64,000 nt of DNA from Pelobates cultripes (GCA_933207985.1 OW240914.1:138117968-138181967), one strand, 5' to 3'; positions 47,650 through 59,165 are shown, counted from the first letter of the stretch. A program made the numbers and translations. The notes: generated from the letters alone by a model not told the origin.

Positions 47650-47766
47650 CTCGGGTGTGATGAGGGTTTTCTGAGCCCTGGGAGACGATGTCGTCGGATT
47701 GCTGGAGCCCGGGTGCCGGAGCAATTTCCTAGGCTGCCAGGTTGCTCGGCGGTCGGCCACGCCCCC

Positions 47767-47782
47767 CCTCGATTTCACTTTT
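47767..47782. repeat. Target-site duplication of element A, right copy
   Basis: CCTCGATTTCACTTTT, identical to 41175-41190. Confidence 0.95.
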
Positions 47783-48118
47783 AACATAATGTTGGGTCTG
47801 ACAGAATATGAATGGAGGCAGCAAATTATGCCACGTGGCACCAATCCTTTACTTGTGGTCATACAATAGTGTGTGTGCACTCAAATTTTAATTGTGGCAA
47901 GGCCTCCTCCCACTTTATGGCACTGAATAGATCCAATAACAAGCCCTCAACATCTTCCACGCTGGGCTATTCTGGAACGCAATGGATCCAGATGTTGCAA
48001 CTCTGGCTCAGACTATCTAGACCACAGCCGCTGCCATGGAGTGGAGATCCAAGCTAATTCTCTCCAAGGTAGCAAGCTCCTTGTCAGAGGAGGACAATGC
48101 TGGAGGTGAAGGTGCCAT
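47783..48118 (-). pseudogene. Old LINE ORF1, N-terminal half (right of element A)
   Basis: On the minus strand a start MAPSPPALSSSDKELATLE at 48118 is typical of an ORF1 beginning. Near the insertion, VPRGIICCLHSYSVRPNIML (about 47850-47790) is the second part of the RNA-recognition motif. The frame continues on the other side of element A at 41190 with a short spacer and LTLEARRALRPV, so the two halves were one ORF1. Stops and deletions make it dead. Confidence 0.75.
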
Positions 48119-49997
48119 CTTAGAACTAGAGGCCTCATGTTGAACCCCAGCTGGGACACTCAGAAATCCGTCCAGAAAGCGACTCGTCCTCCAAGCCCCT
48201 CGGGATCCAGAGGGTCATCAGGTTTTTTTTTGTGCGCCCCATAATAAAGTGCTGATTTAAATAAGATGCTGATTACCATCAAATTATGGCTGCATGTAGC
48301 GGAGCTCCTGTTTCAGGCAATCATCTCAGTCAGAGCCCAAGCTATGCCTCCTGAGCACTCAGGAATTAAAAGCTGTATATGAATAAATGTAATAACTTTA
48401 ATTTAACTGCCAATAACTAATTCATTTGCAAACATTTTAAAATGTTCCTGGGAACTCCATCCACAAATATAGTAAATGAATAGGGTATCCATATGTTCTG
48501 CACTGGAGCACTAGATAAAATATGTAATAAAAGCTCACACTCTCACAGACAACCTCAGAGTTTTGAAAACAGTTTCACAGATACACGTACAGACATAGTC
48601 ACATTCATACATTCACAGACACTACAGTCCCTGACACTTCTCTAGATGCTCTCACAGACATTGACAAACACACAACCAGAAACATAAATCTCCAGGCCAG
48701 CAGAAAAGAAGAAAAATCTTCATTAATTTAGTCGTATCCTGCTTGTGTATTTATCCTTGTAGTGATGAGGGCTCATCCATAGCATTAAAGATGCGGGTCT
48801 GACAATTAAGCATTTGGTGACTAAATGTTTCTCCTTTTCCTGGTGTGGGGTCTTAATGATCATGAAAAATGGGATACAACTTGGAAGTCTAGTGTCCTGA
48901 CAGAAGGATCAAGCAGATACAAAGATACTTGAAGTGGAAAGTTTTTAGTTGGGTAGACAAGTCCACTGAACTACATGTGATCTGCACCCTCATCAGAGTC
49001 ATCACACTGCTGGTCCATGGCACAATGTACTGAGTGTATTGATACACTTCTGCCACATTGGGCAATGATTCCAGATAACGCATCATATCCTACCTATACT
49101 CTCAGCTCCCAAAAGTACATGGGGTGAAGAAAAGGGAGTGAACTATGGGCAATTTTGCTTATTGTAGCCTTCCAAATATGGTATGTCTCTGGTGTTCTGG
49201 AGAACTTCCAGAAACTTTTGGGTTCCATTTGAGTGCAAGCAGCTTCCATTCAGTTTTACTAAGTGAATTGGAAGTAGCACACAGCTGTATTGTAGCCCAT
49301 GGAGCGACATAGTAGGAGGAATGGGCCCTGGTAGAGCTAGGAGGCAGGCATAGGAAGCTAATAGGAAGTGGCTATGGGGGTTAATATGGGTGGGCTCAAG
49401 GGGGTATATAGGCCGGCCATTTTAGGTAGTGGCCATTTTAATCTGCCTACCCTTACCTGTAGTTGTCCCTCCCTCCCTTTTTGGTTCTGTTGGCATTTTT
49501 CTTGCTTAGTCACAGCAGCGGGATTAGGGGTTGGCAGGGGGAAAAGTGAGTTAATAACGTGCAGGGCTAGGTTGAGAGGAACATACTCACGGGGGTTACA
49601 GTGCTTTGTAGGTTCAAGCTCGTCGGTGTCTCCAAAGCTGGGGGTGTAGGGGTATCTCGGTATACCCCTACAGTTTGTTATATAATGGTAAACATGCCAC
49701 TTGGTTGGTGTGTTATGTGTTATGTGAATATTATTCTTGTTATATTATGGTTTATACTCATGTTTGGGGGTCATTTGGTGGGAGAGGGGTATTTTAGTAT
49801 GTGTGTTAAGTTTTGGCAATGACCTTATGTTATACGATGTTTTTACTAAAGCTGTGGACAAAAAATGTTCCAACGTTAAAAATGGTAGTCTGTGTTTTAT
49901 TGGGAATGGGTATTAAAGTTAAGCTGGATTTGCCGGAAAAGGTGACTATGCGCATATCATGCAGATGCAAGATGGTCTCTCTCTCATATGGAGAGGA
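48119..49997. other. No gene seen; possible retroelement tail at 49260-49990
   Basis: 48119-49250 shows no clear repeat. From 49260 the DNA turns GT-rich, with a TATA-like GGGGGTATATAGGCC at 49382-49397 and a 16-bp palindromic TAGGGGTATCTCGGTATACCCCTA region (49647-49670). It could be the end of a DIRS or LTR retroelement, but no coding sequence supports this. Confidence 0.3.
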
Positions 49998-50013
49998 GCA
50001 ATGCGTACTTTTT
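49998..50013. repeat. Target-site duplication of element B, left copy
   Basis: GCAATGCGTACTTTTT, identical to 57065-57080. The empty site would read GTACTTTTT/AAAAGC, again TTTT/AA. Confidence 0.93.
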
Positions 50014-50701
50014 TTTTTTTTTTATAAATTCTTTATTTTTCAGGTTTAGGTGAGGTAAAGGATACAGAATAAAGGTAGGGGTAGGGTAGTAGTGTCATTC
50101 AATGGCTTTACAGTTTTGTTTCGACTCAATGGCATTGGTACGATTTATTGCGAAACCTCAGAACAGTCTTCTAGGTTAAGTGGTACAGTTTTCTATGTCT
50201 CAGGTGGAGGTTGTCACTTGGCTTCGGGTCCTGTCGTTTTTGTCTCTGAGAGCGTATGTGGCTCTTCCTGTGTTGTGTTTGTCAGGTTTTGTCTCTTTCG
50301 TTTCTGTTTGGGTCTGGGGTTTGGGTTGGTGTGTCTGTTTTGAGTGCGGGTAGGGTCCGTGTGGGAGTTTGGTGGTCTCCGCCCATGGGTGGTCGCCTCA
50401 TATAGGCTGTAGATGTGGAGGGTTTCCAGTGTGATGAGATCTGGGTCTACGCCTAGTGTCTGAGGTTGTCCTCTTATATTCGCATCTACTGCTGGTGGTC
50501 AGGTTGTGCGGAGTGTGGTATTTTGTTAAATGTTGGGCGAGTTCCCCAGTCTTGTGTTTGTGCATTGAATCGTGAAGTTGGTGTGGGGGGGGGGGTATGT
50601 GTATAGGGTTGGGGGGGTCTATGTGGGGTCCCAGTGTGTTATTAGTAGGGGGTCTGGTTTTGGGGTGGGGAGGGATCGCGGCTTGTTCCCGGGTCCTCCG
50701 C

Positions 50702-53700
50702 TTACGGTGCCTGTAGGTGGTGTTGGGTCCATGGGTCCCATATCTTGTGGAAGTTTCGAGTTGTGTCGTGTAGTAGGGCGGACAGTTTGTCCATTTCCAT
50801 TGTTTCTTGTGTTTTGTGGATCATCGTGGTTAGTTGGGGTGTATTCTGATTGCCCCATTGTTCTGCTATTGTTCTTCTGGTAGCTAACGCTAATCTGGCC
50901 ACTAGTTTATTTTGCGCTCTGGTGAGGGGGGGGTGGGGTTTTGAGAGCAGCCATATCCAGGGGTCTCTTGGGATATCTGTTTCTAATATGTCTGACGCGA
51001 GCGTGCTCACTCTTTCCCATATTTGTAGGACTTGGGGACATTCCCACCAGAGGTGAATGTAAGTGCCCTTCTGTGTGCAGCCTTTCCAGCAGGTGTCTGT
51101 GGTGGCGAGGCCCATTTGTTTCAGTCTGAGCGGTGTGAGGTACCATCTGAGTAGGGTTTTATAGGCTTGTTCTTTATGATTAACGCAAATGGTAAGTGAG
51201 GCCGTGGCTTCCCATATGTCTGCCCAGTCTGTAGGGTCTGCGGGGGGGGCCTATATCTCTTTCCCAGGCCTTGGTGTAGGAGAGTGCGTCCTCTGGGGAG
51301 TTTGAGTTTAGGAGTGAGTATATTTTTGTGATTTGTCCTTTCTGTATGGGTGCGTGGAGGCATGTATTTTCGAATTGTGTTGGTTTGGTAGTGGCGGCCG
51401 TCCTATTTTGTGGTTCGTTGAGAAAGCTGCGAATCTGTATGTAGCGGAAGTGATCGAATGTGGTCAGGGGTGTTTGTTTGGGGAGGTCCTGGAAGGGGCA
51501 GAGTTGTTGGCCTTGGAAAAAGTGTAGGAATCGTAATAGTCCATTGTCCTCAAATCGTGAGAAGTCTTTGGGAGTTAGGCCCGGGGGAAATTGCTTGTTT
51601 CTTAGGATAGGTGTGAGGGGCGATGGGTTGTTGATTATGGGATGTTTTGATGTGATGTCGTCCCAAATGAGAAAAGATGTGGTTAATGTAGGGGTGGTTA
51701 GTGGCGTGGGTGGTCTGTCCTTCTTGGGCAGCCAAAAAAGTAGTGATGGGTGGTCTCGTCCCAGGAGATCGTGCTCTAGGTCTACCCAGAGCTTGAATCC
51801 TGGTGGTGCGTGCAGTTGTTGTATTTGGGCCAGTTGGGCCGCTTGGTAGTAATGGTAGAAGTTCGGGAGGCCCAGGCCTCCTGATTTTGTGGTTTTGTAC
51901 ATTGTGGATCTTTTTATGCGCGGTCTCCTGTTTGACCAGATAAATCTGTCTATGTGTACCTGGAGCGTTTTAAAGTCGTGTTTGGAAATGGGTATTGGTA
52001 GTGTTTGGAAGAGATAGAGGAATCGGGGGAGGAGATTCATTTTTATTGAGGCTATGCGTCCTATCCAGGATATGGACATAGGTCCCCATTTTTGCAGATC
52101 TAATTGTGCTTGGTGGAGTAGTGGTGTGTAGTTCAGGGCATATAATGTGTTCAGGTCTGCTGGGAGATATGTTCCTAGGTATCGTATATTGCTTAGGTTG
52201 TATTTGAATGGGTGGGTTAGTTGTAGTTGTTCCAGGGTGTGTTGTGGTATTGCTATCGGAAGGGCCTCTGTTTTCTCCAGGTTTAGTTTGTATCCCGAGA
52301 GGGTTGCGTATTGTTGTAGGAGTGTTAGTAGGGGTGGTAAAGATTGGATGGGGTCTGAGAGTGTGAGGAGGATGTCGTCAGCATATGCCGCTATTTTGTA
52401 TTCTTCTGATCTTATCTTAATGCCCTGTATTGTCTGATCATTTCGTATGTTTTGGAGAAGAGGTTCAAGCGAAAGGGCAAATAAGAGTGGTGAGAGTGGG
52501 CAGCCTTGCCTCGTCCCGTTTTTGATTACAAATTCTGGGTGTTTAGTATTGGGGATAAGAAGTGTGGCCGTGGGCTGGTCATAGAGGGCTTTCAGGGCGT
52601 CTAGAATGGTGGTCGGGAATTTGAATTTCTGGAGGGTGGCAAACAGGAATGGCCAGAGCAATCGGTCAAATGCTTTTTCAGCATCCATTGATAAGAGGAG
52701 GGTAGGGGACTGTCTTTTGTGTGTTACCCAGATCAAGTCAATTGTTCGTCTCGTGTTGTCTGCTGCCTGTCTTGTGGGGATGAAGCCTACCTGGTCAGGG
52801 TGGATTAATTTCGGTAGGAGTAGTTGGATCCGGTTGGCTAGGGTTTTGGTGATTATTTTAGTGTCTACGTTGAGTAGAGAGATGGGTCTAAAGTGGCCTG
52901 GGTCGAGATGTGTTTTGTCCGGTTTTGGGATGAGGCAGATGTTCGTTCTGAGCATTTCTTTGGGGAGTGGGTTTCCTTGGAGGAGTGAGTTCCCTAGAGC
53001 TGTGAGGTGCGGTATTAGTGTGCTTGCGTATGTCTTATAATAAAGACCTGTGAATCCGTCCGGTCCTGGGCTTTTGTTGGGTTTAATGGTTTTTAGTGTG
53101 TTTGCCATTTCCTCCGTCGTGATAGGGGCAGACAGTCTTTCTATCTCCGTATTCGTTAGTGATGGGAGAGGAGTGTTCCGGAGGTATGTCTCGATGTCAT
53201 GTGTTAGAGTTGGCGATGGATCGGGGTTGTGATTATAAAGTGTTGTGAAGTATTGGGAGAAAATCCTCGCTATACTATCCGGGCTTTCGTGTGTGCTTCC
53301 TCTCGGGGAGTTTATTTTAGTAATGCGTTTATTGTGTGTTTTTTGGCGTAGTTTACGGGCTAAGAGGGTGTCTGCCTTGTTTGATTTTTCGTAAAAGAGC
53401 TGTTTACTCCATTGGAGGGCTCTTTGTGAATCTTTGGCCATGTAGGATTTGATGGCTTGTTGGTGGATTTTGATCTGTGTTAAGATCGGTGGGGTTGGGT
53501 GTTGTTTGTGTTGAATCTCTAGGGCTCTCAGCGAGAGGAGGTGGTCCTTCAGTTCCTGCAATTTTTGCTTTTTGTGTTTTGTGGCCTCCGCTATTAGTTT
53601 GCCCCTTATGGTCGCTTTGTGTGCTGCCCATAATATGCCTGTGGATTCTACTGAGTCCTTGTTGAGTTGGAAATACTCTGTGAGTGTCGTTTGGGTGGAC

Positions 53701-54491
53701 GCCCTTATTTCAGGGATGTGTAGGAGTGTTGGGTTTAATCGCCATGACCATGTTCTAGCTGTTTGTGGAATTGAGAGTGTTAGGGTTATCTCTGCGTGGT
53801 CGGACCACGTGATCGTGCCTATAGATGTTGTAATGTCTTGGGTTAGGAGGGACGGGGATATCAGGAACATATCAATCCTAGAGTATGAGAGATGAGGGTG
53901 AGAATAAAAAGTGAAGTCGAGGGTTGTGGGGTTTTGCATTCTCCATACATCTTGGAGACCTGAGTGGAGTACAAAGTTCGAGAGTAGTTTGTCTATTTTG
54001 GCTGCTGGGGTAGTTTTACCAGTACGTGTGGGTTGTCGTTGTCGGTCTGTTTGGGGGTTGATGACCGCGTTAAAGTCCCCCCCTGTGATCATGTGGTGGG
54101 AGGGGAACAATTTGAGGTGGGCCTGGATGGCTGTCCAGAAGGACGGGTCTGGGTTGTTGGGGGCATATAGTGTAGTGATCGCGTATTTGTGAGTGCCTTG
54201 CTGTCCTGTTATAGTGAGAAATCTGCCTTGCGGGTCAGTTATAGTGTTTGTGAAGCTGATGGGGCATGTGTTCCGGATGAGTATTGCCACTCCATTACGT
54301 TTTCCGGTGGGGGAGTTTGCTAAGTGACATTCTTTGTAGTGTCTGTTTCTGAGTGGGAATGGTCTCGAGGTCTCAAAGTGTGTTTCTTGGAGGAGTATTA
54401 CGTCTGCTCCCGTTCTATTGGCCCAGCGCATCAGCTGGTGGCGTTTAGCTGGGTTGTTTAGGCCTTTGCAGTTGAGTGAAATGCACTTCAT
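50702..54491 (-). pseudogene. L1-type ORF2 (endonuclease/reverse transcriptase), one frameshift
   Basis: The start MKCISLNCKGLN at 54491 is that of the L1 endonuclease. Endonuclease motifs in order: LLQETHF, TGGDFNAVIN, YSRIDMFLIS, TWSDHAEITL (about residues 1-235). RT motifs: LSMDAEKAFDRL, GTRQGCPLSPLL, and catalytic YADD in AAYADDILL. After KAWERDIG the frame fails in a run of eight G (51242-51249); the next phase continues with RWYLTPLRLKQMG and the C-terminal Cys/His knuckle (CWKGC...H...C) to a stop at 50702. The total is again 3,790 nt, one base more than 1,263 codons. A single homopolymer base is the only defect I see. The catalytic domains lie entirely before it. Confidence 0.92.
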
Positions 54492-55863
54492 TGTGCTGAA
54501 ATTGGTTGGGGGTGTGGGTCTGTTTAGTGATTTAGATTGCGAAGGACCCAGGGTTTCTCGCCCGATTGGTTCCGGGGGGGGGAGGGGGGGGTTGTGGGGA
54601 GTGGGGTAAAGGTAAGGGTTGTGGGGTTTTAGTATCTAAAAAGGGGTGAAGAACGGGGTGACGGTGTGCCCTGGTCTTACTATAGGATCGCCAGGTGGTG
54701 TTGGGGGGGTTGTATGTGGTGCCTTAAGGGTTGGGGTAGGTGTGGTGTGGTCCCCTTGTGGGGGGTACTGTGGGTTGTGGTGAGGGAGAGAGGAGGAAGG
54801 TTTTTCACATTCCCGGTACCCTCTCTCCCCCTGCACAATTGCCAGTGTATCACTCACGGTTGGTCGGTGGGTTCTTAGTCGGTTCGTTGTGTCTATTCTT
54901 AAGGTGGTTTATTGGTACGGGGTAGGGATGCTCCGTTTTCGGTCTTTCTTTCTTCTGTGTCATATGTGAGTCTGTGTTGTCACTTGTGAGGTTCGCTTGG
55001 AAGAGAAAGAAAATATATTAACATATATACAAGAAAAACATTAACATTTTGTAATAACTGTGGTTTTTGCCTCTGCTTAACCTGTGTGTTGACTTCCAGG
55101 GAAGTTAATTATCTTGGGTAACTGCCTAGATGTGCCTTGTGTGGGTTTTCACTTAATTCTATCCCCCCTCTCCTCCCCTTCTACGTTTCTTTTTTAAAAA
55201 CCCGGTTTCGTCTTCGTCCCACTCTTTCTTCCCCCTATCCTGCTGTTGTCTTGTCCATTGTATGATCAGTGTCAGTGTTATGTGTGTGTGGTGTCCTTAG
55301 TCTGGGAGGGTGTAGTGAGTGTTATTGTGTCTAGTGGTCCATCTAGTCTGGAGTGTGATTCACCCTCTTTCTTCTTGCTACTAGGCCCTACGTGGTCAGT
55401 CTTGTCTCTCCTTCTCTGCCTTATCCCCCATTACCCTCGTGGTAATCATGTTCTACAGTGTAGAAGATTGCAAGAGTAATGTCTCTAGAGTTCACGTATT
55501 TTTCGTTTGGTTCTCTCTTCAGATCCGAGGCGGTTTTGGAGTGGGGATGTATTTCACTGGGTCCGTTGGGTGTAAGGTGGTCAGGGCTCGGTGCGTTGGT
55601 GATTTCTCCTCTGGTGTTGTTATGAGGGTCAAGCTGTGTCCGTGATGGTTTCAAAGGGGTACCGGTCCGGTAGTGCGGTGCGGGTCAGTTCTTGTATGGG
55701 GGATGTTTGAGAGTGTCGAGGGGGGACCTCTTGGTTTTATCTCGGGGTGTGCCCCTGAGGGGGGGTTGCCATGGGCTTGGGGTTCTCATTGCTGTTGGTT
55801 CTGGTTCCATGGGGCTGATTCTTCGTGGTTAAGTTCCTCTTATTTGGCGTCCGTCCTGTACTT
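54492..55863 (-). other. Inter-ORF region of element B
   Basis: About 1.37 kb between ORF1 and ORF2 with no minus-strand open frame above 80 codons. It contains CA/CCCC-rich stretches (54540-54780 complement). In mammalian L1 this gap is short, so the length is unusual; element A has 1.05 kb. Confidence 0.7.
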
Positions 55864-56913
55864 CTAGCGGCCTGAGCGGTGCGGCGGGGATTGTTCCCCT
55901 TGACGTCTAGCAGCGGTGTTGTCTTCTATGGCGTGGGGGGGTCTTTTCTGTTTGGCCGGATGCGGGGATGCAGCCCTGTCTCTGGAGCGGTCTCTTCCCC
56001 TGTATCCCGTTAGTGGTGTGGGATTCTGGAGCTGAATTCCTAGAGAGTCCGCCATCGGGCCCATTTCTGCGGCTGTGGTGAGGATATGGGTTTGGTCGCC
56101 TTTTTTGACCAGCAGTTTAAAGGGGTGGCCCCAAGTGTATTTTAGCCCCTGTTCTTGGAGGGCCAAGGTGAGGGGTTTTAGATCTCTCCTCTTCTTTAAT
56201 GTAGTTGGGGCCAAGTCCTGGAAGAAGGTTAGGCGGACGTCTTTATACTTGGGAGGGCGGTTTCTGGCTAGTTGCATTAGTTTTTCTTTGGTTTGGAAGT
56301 AGTGGAGGCGGATAATTACGTCTCTTGGGGTAGAGAGGTTCAGATTTGGGGGTCGTAGTGCTCTGTGAGCCCGGTCCATTTCCAGGAGTGGCAGCGGTAG
56401 TTCGGGTGCCATTGCAGAGAAGATATCTTTCAGGGTGGTGCTTAGGGTCTCTGGCTGGACTGCTTCGGGCAGGCCACGGATTCGGATGTTATTCCTCCGT
56501 GATCTGTTGTTAAGGTCCTCCAGGTTGTCCTCCATGGCCGTGAGGCGGCCATGGAGGTAGGAGATTTCCTGGGACTGCGAGGTGGAGGTAGCTGTCAGTG
56601 CAGTGAGACGTACCTCTGTCTGGTCTGTGCGGGCAGTCAGTGTCTGTATTTCTGTTCTGAGGCCTGCTAAATTTCTAGTGATCTCTTCTGCCACGTGGGA
56701 TTTTATGTCCACTGTGGCCTCCTTTAGCATGTCCCTGAGGCTCCCGATGGTGAGGGGGGTCGAGGGGTCAAGTGTGGGATCGGGCCCCTCTGAGTCAGTA
56801 CCTTGATCAGCTCCTTGATCGGAGTGGGTAGGCCTCTGGGATTCCCCCGGCGTGCGGAACATGGAGGCTACCGACGGGGTGAGCTCTTCTTTCCTTTTCT
56901 TCCCGCCGCCCAT
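55864..56913 (-). CDS. L1-type ORF1 protein, element B
   Basis: A 349-residue ORF1 RNA-binding chaperone, intact. It starts MGGGKKRKEEL. Order: low-complexity acidic/Thr-rich N-terminus (1-55), coiled coil (about 60-137), RNA-recognition motif from RRNNIRIRGLPE with PRDVIIRLHYF in its second half (about 138-235), C-terminal domain with DLAPTTLKKRRDLKP and YTWGHPFKLLV (about 240-300), and a basic Arg/Ser-rich tail (RGRDRSRDRAA) that may help RNA binding. It shares the domain order but little sequence with ORF1 of element A. Confidence 0.92.
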   Translation of the reverse strand: MGGGKKRKEELTPSVASMFRTPGESQRPTHSDQGADQGTDSEGPDPTLDPSTPLTIGSLRDMLKEATVDIKSHVAEEITRNLAGLRTEIQTLTARTDQTEVRLTALTATSTSQSQEISYLHGRLTAMEDNLEDLNNRSRRNNIRIRGLPEAVQPETLSTTLKDIFSAMAPELPLPLLEMDRAHRALRPPNLNLSTPRDVIIRLHYFQTKEKLMQLARNRPPKYKDVRLTFFQDLAPTTLKKRRDLKPLTLALQEQGLKYTWGHPFKLLVKKGDQTHILTTAAEMGPMADSLGIQLQNPTPLTGYRGRDRSRDRAASPHPAKQKRPPHAIEDNTAARRQGEQSPPHRSGR

Positions 56914-57064
56914 ATTGTGGAGCCTGATGCTGGGTGGTCGCCTGGGGGCTGTTTGGAGGGTGTTTGGGCCGTGTGTGATGCGGATGATGGCTGATTCTGT
57001 GCCTGGGGGAGAGGGAGCTGTGGGATCAGGCGTCCATCTTCCTCCGAGGTTAGGCTCCGCCCCC

Positions 57065-57080
57065 GCAATGCGTACTTTTT
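57065..57080. repeat. Target-site duplication of element B, right copy
   Basis: GCAATGCGTACTTTTT, identical to 49998-50013. Confidence 0.93.
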
Positions 57081-58243
57081 AAAAGCATTCTGAAGTGAGA
57101 CACAGAAAGGAGTTATGACTATGAAATGGGATGATTATTTTCTATGATGTGCTATTAGACACAATTTGGTCCATGTCTTTTAAAATAATGTCAACTTGTA
57201 TTAATCTGTAATACAGAAAATGCTGAGTCCTGTAGTTTTTCACTGCAGCTATGATCTATTCCATGAAATATTTTAGTATAAGGTGTATTTAACACACTGC
57301 TTCGAATCCTTGACTCCTTTTACAAAAGGTCAGAGAAAAATGCAGCCCCACAGGGGGAGAAATCTCTTTTAACCAGCTAAGGAAGGTTATACTTCCAAAG
57401 CAATAAAACATTCCGTTACAGCCTCTCTCTGTCTGCTGTTTCCATTTACAGCACTAATAGGATTTCCAGACGGTATGCAAACAGTCCCTCATCAAATGGG
57501 GCACAGCACAGAAATACTAGCTGTTCCACTTACCAAGAAAAAAAGAAGTTAATGTCAGGAAACAGCAGCATATTTAAACTGTTCCAACATAATGTTAAAA
57601 GGCAGGATTACACAAATCAGCTACTTTCTGTAGCATACATGTATCACTTCAGTGCACGTCAAACTAGCTTTTCCTGAAGACTAACAAAGACTACCCCTCA
57701 GTTCTGGAGTGTGGGTAGGTCTCTCTAGAAGGGAGTGGTGAAGATTTCATCACAGTCGGCAGAACACACGAACGTTGGCCGTATTCATCATTTTCCGGAT
57801 GTTCAAATGTTCAGCAATCATTGGCACTCATTTGAAAATACTCAGATTAGTGTCCATGCAGCAGTAATTATAGACAGTCCATGTGCAACTCCAATCACCC
57901 CTATCTGGATAAAGGAACGGAGATTATTTACAAATCTTCCACCTCTACCACATATGTGGTTACGAAGAAGATAAGGGGATTAATAGTACAAATATAGGTA
58001 ACTAAAACTTTCAACTAACATAGGCCTCAATTTAATAAGATTTCCAAATGATTCTTTCAGGAATTATTATATATAAATAATGGGAAAAAATGAAATCTAA
58101 ACAGTTCTTATTAAAGTATAATCATTGTATTAATCAAATTACAAAGAAATATAAGAAAATTCAATGAGCTCCTTTGTGAAGTCCAGTCTATTCCTTACTT
58201 ATGGCACACTGTAGAAGAAAGCTGTTCAATTCATTTCCTTACT
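57081..58243. other. Repeat-poor AT-rich DNA, no gene
   Basis: No repeat or exon that I can support. The 57290-57480 stretch is of balanced composition and could be conserved non-coding DNA. Confidence 0.35.
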
Positions 58244-58323
58244 TTAACCCCTTAAGGACACATGATGGAAATATTCCGTCATGATTCCCTTTTATTCCAG
58301 AAGTTGTTTTCTTAAGGGGTTAA
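58244..58323. mobile_element. 80-bp MITE with TTAACCCCTTAAGG ends
   Basis: TTAACCCCTTAAGGACACAT and TTCTTAAGGGGTTAA are inverted ends; the body holds GATTCCCTTTTATTCCAGAA. A second copy of exactly the same length lies at 60152-60231. Common frog type. Confidence 0.8.
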
Positions 58324-58839
58324 AGTTGTATGGAAAGTTAAATGCTGGAAGGGGACTTTAAAAAGTGTGGAGAAAGATGGGATGAACATGCTGTTTAACT
58401 AGCGTGGATGTTTTCCAGTGAAGCGGTTATAAATTAGGCAAAAACTAAAGGTTAATTATAGATGCAAAGTACAGCTAATTTAGTTTTTATCACAGTTATA
58501 GGTTCTGTAATATAACATATGCAGCTACTGAGATGGATTTGCTGCATAAATTCATGTTATCGAATATCGATGATCATCTCATTGGTAATAGCAGTTTCTT
58601 ATGGGCTGATCTAAGGGTTATATGTTTCTGAATACTGAGTCAAGTTTGATGAATGCTTTTCTTTATGCAAGTCATTGGGATCTGAAAACACCAACATAAT
58701 TTACTAGAAAAAGACTGGGGCTAAATTATGTTTTTCTTAATGCTTGTGGATTCTTTAGTTCAAGCAATGTATGCTTTTGTTCCTAATGCTAAGGCATTTT
58801 CTCAGCATTTTAGATAAATCATAATCAATGTTTCAAATT

Positions 58840-59165
58840 TTAAAGAGACACGATAGGCACACAGTCCACTTCATCTCTTCAAAGTGGTCTGGGTGCTGTG
58901 TCCCTATTTCTTTAGCTCTGAAATGTAAACCATTGCAGTTTTAGAGTAAGTCTCTAGTAGCTGTCTATGTGACAGCCACTAAAGGTGCTTCCTGCAGTTT
59001 CAAGGAGTTTGACTCATGAAACATTGTGTCAATGCTTTTCAGTGGGAAAGGTCTGATGCATGCACCGTGCTCACCCCACATGTGCATTAGATTCCCGCCA
59101 TTGGCTCACAGGCAGAGGATGGGAGAGAATGGGGAGATGGCAGAGGCAGAGTGACACTATAGAGG
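58840..59165. mobile_element. T2-like MITE remnant
   Basis: It begins TTAAAGAGACACGATAG and ends near GTGACACTATAGAGG. The interior (GTGACAGCCACTAAAGGTGC, CAATGCTTTTC) resembles 6165-6490. Non-coding. Confidence 0.6.

Larger units (their letters stand above)
41191..47766 (-). mobile_element. Full-length L1-type LINE, element A
   Basis: A 6,576-bp element with a perfect 16-bp target duplication, a 5' end that begins with a G run followed by GCGTGGCCGACC, a 117-bp 5' UTR, ORF1, a gap of about 1.05 kb, ORF2, a 3' UTR of about 620 bp with AATAAA at 41210-41215 (complement) and a short A-rich tail. The duplication is unmutated, which indicates a recent insertion. It sits inside ORF1 of an older LINE. 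Confidence 0.93.
50014..57064 (-). mobile_element. Full-length L1-type LINE, element B
   Basis: A 7,051-bp element with a perfect 16-bp target duplication. Its 5' end begins GGGGCGGAGCCTAACCTC. The parts are a 151-bp 5' UTR, ORF1, a 1.37-kb gap, ORF2, a 3' UTR of about 690 bp with AATAAA at 50032-50037 (complement) and an A tail. ORF1 and ORF2 differ clearly from those of element A, so these are two L1 lineages. The unmutated duplication and open frames indicate recent insertion. Confidence 0.93.

Noticed and set aside
41458..57082. Many plus-strand frames of 60-173 codons opposite the L1 ORFs
   Set aside because: They are shadows of the minus-strand ORF1 and ORF2 and have no motifs of their own.
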